A stretch of 10,350 nt of DNA from JANYLN01 sp041687575. Its GTDB lineage: Bacteria; Planctomycetota; Phycisphaerae; UBA1845; JANYLN01. Position 1 is the first letter of the stretch; each line of letters opens with the position of its first letter. Shown one piece after another: positions 5,797-10,350 of the stretch. A model generated the notes under the pieces. The model was not told where the DNA came from. It did no database searches and saw only the letters and a list, made by a program, of their open reading frames with translations. The position numbers and the translations under genes were made by a program. Location of the stretch: contig JAWLBS010000179.1 of NCBI GenBank assembly GCA_041687575.1, positions 1 through 10,350 of the forward strand, written 5' to 3'.

Positions 5797-7107
5797 ATGG
5801 CTGCATCCACCACCCACAACCGAACCCGAACCGCCCGGCTCGCCGGCTGGCTGGCGGCGCCGCTGCGGGAGACGGCGGCCGGCGTGCTCGGCACCGACCT
5901 GAACGTCGTGGGCGTCACGGCCGCAACGGTGCTGCTGGCGGGAATCGGGCTGCTGGCGATCTACATCGTCGAGGCATCCGGTTCGGGCTCGAGCCGGTTC
6001 ACGCAGCACCAGGGCACGTACGTGATCGCCGCCCTGGCGGTGATGGTGCTGGTCTCGATGGTCGACTACCGGCGGCTGGGGCCGCTGGCGTACCCGGCCT
6101 TCGGGGCGACGCTGGTGCTGCTGGCGATCCTGGCGGCGGCCCGGTGGCTGCCGTTTCCCGAGTCGATCATCCCCGAGATCCGGGGGGCGCGGCGGTGGAT
6201 CGAGCTGGGCCCGTTCCGGGTCCAGCCGAGCGAGTTCGCCAAGATCAGCTACATCATGGCGCTGGCGTGGTACCTGCGGTTCCGCACGAACTACCGCACG
6301 CTGAGCGGCCTGATGTGGCCGTTGGGCCTGACGCTGCTGCCGATGTTCCTGATCCTGTTGGAACCGGACCTGGGCACTGTCCTGCTGATGCTGCCGGTCT
6401 TTTTCGCGATGCTGCTGGTGGCCGGGGCCCGCCGCCGCCACCTGCTGAGCCTGGTGCTGATGTGCGTGGCGGCCGCCCCGGTGATGTACGGCACGATGCA
6501 CGACTACCAGCGGATGAGGGTGCTCGGCGCGGTGTTGCAGTCCGACCACATGCGGCAGTGGTTGCTGGAGCACCCCGGGGTCCTGAAACTGCTGCGGGTC
6601 GAGGCCCCGGCCGTGATGCAGTGGGAAAGCGGCGAGGGCTACCAGCTCGACCACAGCAAGGTGGCCCTGGCGACCGGCGGGCTGTTGGGCGCCCGCAACC
6701 CCGACGCCGACTGTCTGCGGTACAACTTCCTGCCGGACCGGCACAACGACTTCATCTTCTCGGTGATCGGCCACAAGTGGGGCCTGCTCGGCTGCGGCGT
6801 GGTGCTGGCCTGCTACGGGGTGATCCTGCTGGCGGGGTGCCACATTTCCGCCGCGACCAACGAACCGTTCGGCCGGCTGCTGGCGGTGGGGGTGGTCAGC
6901 CTGATGGTCACGCAGGCGACGGTGAATATCGGGATGACGATCGGGCTGCTGCCGGTGACGGGATTGACCCTGCCGTTTGTCAGCTACGGCGGGTCGAGCC
7001 TGCTGGCCAACGGGGCGACGGTCGGCCTGCTCTTGAGCATCGGGCTCCGCAAGCCGATCATGCTGGCGCCCGAGCCGTTCATCTTCGAGGACGCCTCGAA
7101 GGCGTGA
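5797..7107 (+). CDS. rodA: RodA/FtsW-family SEDS peptidoglycan glycosyltransferase (RodA-like)
   Basis: The 436-residue protein has about ten hydrophobic segments. SEDS proteins polymerise lipid II into glycan strands, together with a class B PBP. Signature blocks are ARRWIELGPFRVQPSEFAKI (131-150), LLEPDLGTVLLMLP (187-200), FLPDRHNDFIFSVIG (311-325) and NIGMTIGLLPVTGLTLPFVS (377-396) followed by YGGSS. Asp318 in HND matches the aspartate considered catalytic in RodA. The NIGM...LPVTGLTLPFVSYGGSS end fits RodA somewhat better than FtsW. Two oddities: the stretch after the HND motif reads GHKWG rather than the common (A/G)EExG, and about 20 extra residues seem to lie between DYQRMR (236-241) and GYQLDHSK (281-288). 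ATG 5797 has no Shine-Dalgarno site. Soluble N- and C-terminal ends flank the core. No PBP or mreC/D genes are adjacent here. Confidence 0.92.
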   Translation: MAASTTHNRTRTARLAGWLAAPLRETAAGVLGTDLNVVGVTAATVLLAGIGLLAIYIVEASGSGSSRFTQHQGTYVIAALAVMVLVSMVDYRRLGPLAYPAFGATLVLLAILAAARWLPFPESIIPEIRGARRWIELGPFRVQPSEFAKISYIMALAWYLRFRTNYRTLSGLMWPLGLTLLPMFLILLEPDLGTVLLMLPVFFAMLLVAGARRRHLLSLVLMCVAAAPVMYGTMHDYQRMRVLGAVLQSDHMRQWLLEHPGVLKLLRVEAPAVMQWESGEGYQLDHSKVALATGGLLGARNPDADCLRYNFLPDRHNDFIFSVIGHKWGLLGCGVVLACYGVILLAGCHISAATNEPFGRLLAVGVVSLMVTQATVNIGMTIGLLPVTGLTLPFVSYGGSSLLANGATVGLLLSIGLRKPIMLAPEPFIFEDASKA

Positions 7108-7270
7108 TGCGCCCCGCGTGCGAAATGATTCTTGTTTTCAAACCTTCTGAAAGTAATGCCAGACTCATTCCCGCGGGGCGGCGGCCTGTAATAATTGGCT
7201 GCACCGTCTCGACAGGGAGCAGGCGGAGCAGGCGAGCGTGCCTGGCGTGATTTTGCCGGAATATGTCCAT
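7108..7270. other. Spacer with a long-range inverted repeat
   Basis: GCCCCGCG (7111-7118) is perfectly complementary to CGCGGGGC (7172-7179). Inside it a small hairpin, TTTCA/TGAAA (7136-7140 with 7148-7152), can form. The structure begins 3 bases after the SEDS stop, so it may end that transcript or shape the leader of the next gene. TAATAAT (7190-7196 region) downstream is AT-rich and could be a -10 element, but no matching -35 is evident. Confidence 0.35.
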
Positions 7271-8242
7271 ATGCCCACACTGACCGAACTGTGCGAACCG
7301 ATGGCCCTGCACCTGGCCAAGGTCGGCGAGGTCTTCGAGCAGGCGCTTGCCAGCGACCTGCCCGTGGCCGATCGGCTCTGTCGCCACGTCAGGCGGCTGC
7401 GCGGCAAGATGCTCCGCCCGATCCTGGTCCTGCTGGCTGGCGAGGCAGCCGGCGAGGTCCGCGACGAGCACTACACCCTCGCCGCCGTCGTCGAGATGGT
7501 CCACATGGCGACGCTCGTACACGACGACGTGCTGGACGAGGCCGACATCCGGCGAAAGGCCGTCACCGTCAACCGCATGACCGGCAACGAAATGGCCGTG
7601 ATGCTCGGCGACTTTCTGATCAGCCGCTCGTTCCTGCTGTGCAGCAGCATTGGTTGCCAGCAGGCCAGCCAGGTGGTCGCGCGGGCGGCGGCGACGGTCT
7701 GCGAGGGGGAGCTGCAGCAGCTGAGCCATCGCGACGACTTCCGCCTCGACGAGGACGAGTATCTGCGGATCATCGAGCGCAAGACCGCCGCGCTGACCGC
7801 CGCCTCCTGCCGCCTGGGCGCGCACTACGCCGGGGCCGACGAGCGGACGGTGCGTGCCCTCGAAGACTACGGCCTGTCGGTCGGCCTGGCGTTCCAGATC
7901 GTCGACGACATCCTCGACATCACCGGCCGGGAAGAGCAGGCCGGCAAGACCCTCGGCACCGACGCCAGAAACGGCAAGCCGACGCTGCCGCTGATCCACT
8001 ACCTGCGGACGGCGGCGCCCGCCGATGCCGATCGGTTGCTCGAAGTTCTCTGCGGACCCGACGCCGGCGACCGCGTGCGACTTGAGCAGACCCTCACCGC
8101 CGCCGGCAGCCTCGACTACGCCCGCCGCCGGGCCGAGCAGTACGTCGCCCGGGCGGTGGCCTCGCTCGAATGTTTGCCGCCCAGTCCCGCCCGGACGCAG
8201 CTGACCGCGATGGCGGAGTTCATCACGGCGCGGGACTTTTGA
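7271..8242 (+). CDS. Long-chain trans-polyprenyl diphosphate synthase (IspB-like)
   Basis: The 323-residue enzyme adds isopentenyl units to an allylic diphosphate to make a long all-trans polyprenyl diphosphate, usually for quinone side chains. Motifs in order: GKMLRP (45-50), first Asp-rich motif HDDVLDEADIRR (84-95; Asp85, Asp86, Asp89), GDFL (113-116), KT (171-172), second Asp-rich motif FQIVDDILD (208-216), and KTLGTDARNGKPTLP (226-240). Residue -5 to the first motif is Ala80 in HMATLVHDD; a small residue there marks long-chain enzymes. Start is uncertain: ATG 7271 was chosen, but GTG 7238 in the same frame adds 11 residues and has a purine-rich stretch (GGAGCAGGCGAGC) before it. It lies 163 bases after the SEDS gene and 23 bases before the next gene, so a run-on transcript is possible. 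Confidence 0.93.
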   Translation: MPTLTELCEPMALHLAKVGEVFEQALASDLPVADRLCRHVRRLRGKMLRPILVLLAGEAAGEVRDEHYTLAAVVEMVHMATLVHDDVLDEADIRRKAVTVNRMTGNEMAVMLGDFLISRSFLLCSSIGCQQASQVVARAAATVCEGELQQLSHRDDFRLDEDEYLRIIERKTAALTAASCRLGAHYAGADERTVRALEDYGLSVGLAFQIVDDILDITGREEQAGKTLGTDARNGKPTLPLIHYLRTAAPADADRLLEVLCGPDAGDRVRLEQTLTAAGSLDYARRRAEQYVARAVASLECLPPSPARTQLTAMAEFITARDF

Positions 8243-8265
8243 CGGCGAGGCAAAGGGGATCCGTA

Positions 8266-8727
8266 ATGCCATCGAATCCGGATAAGCCGTTGAAGCAGAT
8301 CCAGAAGATGGCTCGTCTTTTGGGATGGCCATTTCCGGTTCGGTTCTACCAGCATCTTCCAAGTGGAGAAGATGTGCCGCCGAGGCTTCGTGGAACCGTG
8401 ATTACCTGGTATGAAGCGGGAAAGGCAGCTGGCGACAGAGATGACTGTTTTCTGCAGATCAACGAGGCGCCCCGGGGGCAGACGGTTACTTATGTCGGCG
8501 CGGTCTTTGCGACTCGGTACAAAATCAACACTGGTTGGCACACATTTCAGTTATTCAGGAGTGATAGCGATCTGCGGCGCGAAGCCGCTCGACTAGCGGA
8601 ATGGCTGGCCTGGGAGTGGTTCGCTACTCCTCAGAAGCGACGTGCTTTCCGACAAGTCCATCCCGAGTGCGTAGGATCTGGCCGGCGTACGCTTCACGAA
8701 AAGGGAGAGCACACCGCAGGAGGATAG
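8266..8727 (+). CDS. Unrecognised 153-residue protein, lower GC than its neighbours
   Basis: I do not recognise this family. The product is soluble, without signal peptide or membrane helix, and rich in Arg and aromatic residues. There is a short basic start (residues 1-16), a WPFPVRFYQ stretch (21-29), a central beta-like region (RGTVITWYE, QTVTYVGAVFATRYK; about 42-86), a helical segment with alternating Arg/Ala and many Trp (LRREAARLAEWLAWEWF, 103-119), and a basic tail rich in Gly, Arg and His. ATG 8266 is preceded by AAAGGGG (8252-8258) at 7 bases. It follows the prenyl synthase by 23 bases, which suggests co-transcription. Its base composition is visibly less GC-rich, with more T- and A-ending codons, than the flanking genes, which hints at transfer. 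Coding is likely but function is open. Confidence 0.65.
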   Translation: MPSNPDKPLKQIQKMARLLGWPFPVRFYQHLPSGEDVPPRLRGTVITWYEAGKAAGDRDDCFLQINEAPRGQTVTYVGAVFATRYKINTGWHTFQLFRSDSDLRREAARLAEWLAWEWFATPQKRRAFRQVHPECVGSGRRTLHEKGEHTAGG

Positions 8728-8820
8728 CCGTTCGGCCAGACCGCATGACGTGCCCGAGGAGACGGTTCTGGTAAATGCCGTCGGGGCCACACCAGCAAGC
8801 ATCTGCCGTCGTGTCCGAAG

Positions 8821-8859
8821 CCCCAACGGGGGCGGGATAGTATCCCGTCCCTTCGGGAC
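8821..8859. terminator. Cluster of three adjacent short hairpins
   Basis: Three inverted repeats follow one another almost without a gap: CCCC-AAC-GGGG (8821-8831), CGGGATA-G-TATCCCG (8833-8847, a perfect 15-base palindrome with one central base) and GTCCC-TTC-GGGAC (8847-8859). They lie about 95 bases past the orphan gene. No T-run follows, so a factor-assisted terminator, an operator (for the central palindrome) or a small structured element are all possible. Confidence 0.4.
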
Positions 8860-8948
8860 TCCGGGAAACAGCCCTCGCCGCAAGCCCTTCGTCGCGCAGG
8901 TCTCAACCGTCCAGGCCAGTCCCGCCGCGCCGTGCTGGCAGGAATCCC

Positions 8949-8978
8949 TTGTCAATCATATAACACGCATCATATCGT
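8949..8978 (+). promoter_or_regulatory. Candidate sigma70-type promoter for the epimerase gene
   Basis: TTGTCA (8949-8954) and TATCGT (8973-8978) are separated by 18 bases, and match the -35 and -10 consensus at 5/6 and 4/6 positions. The spacer contains ATCATAT (8955-8961), repeated at 8969-8975 across the -10. This is the most AT-rich spot of the spacer and points toward the gene at 9112. Confidence 0.4.
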
Positions 8979-9001
8979 ACTTGCAGGCCGCTGATGCTCG
9001 G

Positions 9002-9014
9002 GTATCCTCGATAC
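9002..9014. promoter_or_regulatory. Small palindrome downstream of the candidate promoter
   Basis: GTATC-CTC-GATAC is a perfect 5-bp inverted repeat with a 3-base centre. It lies about 24 bases beyond the candidate -10, a position suited to a repressor site. Short enough to be chance. Confidence 0.25.
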
Positions 9015-9111
9015 GATGACCACCTCGTGCCGCAGCGAAGCGCGGCGCGGGTCGAGTGGCGATAAACGGAAAGGACCTCTCTCTCGCTGGCGCGGAAAGG
9101 AAGATGAGGAC

Positions 9112-10350
9112 ATGGCACGCGACTATACCGAATACAGGCCCATGCTGCTGGAGAAGGCCTCCCTGGCCGTCTACAAGAGCGCCGAGTACCGGCGGTTCGT
9201 CCTCGACGCGTCGATCGCCTCGGGCATCCGCCTGATCCTGGAGCGGCACCGCAGCCACCCCGACTGGCCCTACATCGACACCAAGTTCAACCCCAACACC
9301 GGCCGCGACCTGCCCAATAGCGCCTATAGCGTGGTCTACCCGTGGTTCCTTGGCCGCGGCACCGAGGCCCTGCAGGAACACCTGCTGCGGCTCGACGAGA
9401 TCGAGGACCTGACGGCTGAGGAGCGCCGCGAGGCCGAGGACGTGTTCGGCCGGTACATCGACAATATGAGCGAGGCGATCGGCAAGGTCCGCGACCACAA
9501 CGACGGCCGCTGCCCCTTCCGCGTCAACCGCGACCTGGTCGCCATCGACGAGAATGGCCAGCGGGTCAAACTCGACCCGACCACCAGCGGGGCCGGCGAC
9601 ACGTTCTGCGCCAAGGGGCTGATCGCCACGGGGCGCGAGGCCCACGTCCGCCAGGGCTTCGCAATGCTCGAGCAGACGGTCGCCAACATCCGCGCCAACC
9701 GCTACGGCACCGACCAGTTCAAGGAGCAGCCCAAGGACATCGGCCAGGGCGCCCGCATGCTCACCCTGGGCGCCGTCTCGCTGCTGTACCGCAAGACCGC
9801 CGACGCGACCTTGCGGGCAAAGGCCCTGGCAATCGGCGAGGAGTTTCTCACTCACGTCCTGGACCGACACTGGGACGCCGACTCGGCCATCTTCAGCGAG
9901 TACGTCGATACCGCCACCGGCCAGCGCAAGGCCTACCTCGACCCCGGCCACGCGACCGAGTTCGTCGGCCTGGGCCTGGGCGCCGCCGCATGCATTCAAG
10001 CCGACAAGGCGACGCTGAGCCCGGCCCGGCAGAAGACCCTCGACCGGGTCCACGCCGAGATGCCCCGGCTGCTGCTCAAGACCGTCGAGCTCGGCTGGAA
10101 CCCTAGGCACCCGGGCCTGCTCAAGGCGGTCGACACCCAGAGCCGAAAGCCCATCAACGACGACATGCCCTGGTGGAACCTGCCCGAGTCGATGCGGGCG
10201 GCGGCCCGGTGCCTGGCCGTCAACGACGATACCCGCCTGCGCGACGGCTGCCTGGAGGTGCTGCGGGTCTGCCACAACACCTACTTCCAGTACTACCCCA
10301 ACCGCCACAACATGCTCTGGCCGTTCCAGACGATCAGCGGCGCCACCGGC
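9112..10350 (+). CDS. N-acylglucosamine 2-epimerase (AGE) family protein, 3' end outside the window
   Basis: The first 413 residues are visible and no stop is reached. The sequence has the alternating helices of an (alpha/alpha)6 barrel. AGE-family enzymes interconvert sugar epimers at C2 (N-acylglucosamine/N-acylmannosamine, or mannose- and cellobiose-type sugars). Family marks are AYLDPGHATEFVGLGLGAA (274-292), with His280 and Glu283 matching the PGHxxE core, and DMPWWNLPESMRAAA (351-365), matching WWxxxExxxA. The C-terminal catalytic His usually follows further on and would lie beyond the edge or in the NRHN stretch (397-400). No signal peptide is seen, so it is probably cytoplasmic. ATG 9112 is preceded by purine-rich AAAGGAAGATGAGGA (9096-9110). 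Which sugar it uses cannot be said, and a non-epimerase role on the same fold is possible. Confidence 0.82.
   Translation, partial: MARDYTEYRPMLLEKASLAVYKSAEYRRFVLDASIASGIRLILERHRSHPDWPYIDTKFNPNTGRDLPNSAYSVVYPWFLGRGTEALQEHLLRLDEIEDLTAEERREAEDVFGRYIDNMSEAIGKVRDHNDGRCPFRVNRDLVAIDENGQRVKLDPTTSGAGDTFCAKGLIATGREAHVRQGFAMLEQTVANIRANRYGTDQFKEQPKDIGQGARMLTLGAVSLLYRKTADATLRAKALAIGEEFLTHVLDRHWDADSAIFSEYVDTATGQRKAYLDPGHATEFVGLGLGAAACIQADKATLSPARQKTLDRVHAEMPRLLLKTVELGWNPRHPGLLKAVDTQSRKPINDDMPWWNLPESMRAAARCLAVNDDTRLRDGCLEVLRVCHNTYFQYYPNRHNMLWPFQTISGATG

Larger units (their letters stand above)
8728..9111. other. 384-base spacer with hairpins and a candidate promoter
   Basis: No credible gene on either strand: the open minus frame 8593-8955 mainly mirrors the end of the orphan gene and has no support. 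The spacer holds a cluster of three short hairpins (8821-8859), an AT-rich island with a candidate promoter (8949-8978), and a small palindrome (9002-9014), all listed separately. The remaining 130 or so bases up to 9111 would be an untranslated leader if that promoter is real. Confidence 0.5.

Noticed and set aside
5559..7250. 563-codon plus-strand open frame
   Set aside because: An out-of-frame shadow of the SEDS gene; the product is Gly/Arg/Pro/Ala-rich nonsense, while the other frame gives clear SEDS motifs.
7079..8362. 427-codon minus-strand open frame
   Set aside because: Antisense to the prenyl synthase; composition is typical of a GC-driven shadow and no motif is present.
8593..8955. 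120-codon minus-strand frame behind the orphan gene
   Set aside because: Half of it is antisense to the orphan gene, and no ribosome site or family motif supports it.
8956..10308. 450-codon open frame on the minus strand
   Set aside because: It lies opposite the AGE-family gene, whose GC-rich codons leave the antisense frame open. Its translation is low-complexity Val/Gly/Asp/Ala-rich with no family motif.

Overview
The window looks like a high-GC chromosomal (probably metagenome-assembled) contig from a planctomycete, possibly near the Phycisphaerae. The signs are a PEP-CTERM sorted protein with GIxGDxxVG-type repeats, several secreted lipoproteins, a PQQ-dependent sugar dehydrogenase, an RHS fragment, weak or absent Shine-Dalgarno sites on some genes, and long spacers between genes. 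This placement is inference. A 100-N run (4217-4316) is a scaffold gap whose true length is unknown.

Left part (1-3730). The window opens with the C-terminus of a YraQ/ArsP-type permease (+). After about 485 bases with no convincing gene come two lipoprotein genes that overlap by ATGA (631-1554 and 1551-1943, +). The first has a polysaccharide-deacetylase-like fold and the second a glutaredoxin-like fold, and both seem to have lost the usual catalytic residues. A long stem-loop lies in the convergent spacer before a PQQ-dependent aldose dehydrogenase (-). Upstream of that gene, 3344-3730 is a graveyard: an RHS-repeat fragment lies next to a second, diverged and truncated copy of the permease C-terminus seen at the window start.

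Middle (3734-5800). A PEP-CTERM protein (-) is cut by the gap. After the gap there is a possible very short ORF and a triple 8-bp tandem repeat, which overlaps the stop codon of an AAC(3)-type aminoglycoside N-acetyltransferase gene (-). The spacer after it holds what looks like the C-terminal remnant of a transposase.

Right part (5797-10350). A RodA/FtsW-type SEDS glycosyltransferase is followed by a long-chain polyprenyl diphosphate synthase. These two could jointly serve the lipid-linked cell-wall pathway, although quinone synthesis is equally possible for the second. A low-GC orphan gene follows. A 384-base spacer with a hairpin cluster and a candidate promoter then leads to an N-acylglucosamine 2-epimerase (AGE) family protein that runs off the right edge.

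No rRNA, tRNA or CRISPR array was seen. The best candidate for something undescribed is the coupled pair of lipoproteins with apparently inactive catalytic sites. The best genome-dynamics signal is the duplicated permease tail joined to an RHS fragment.
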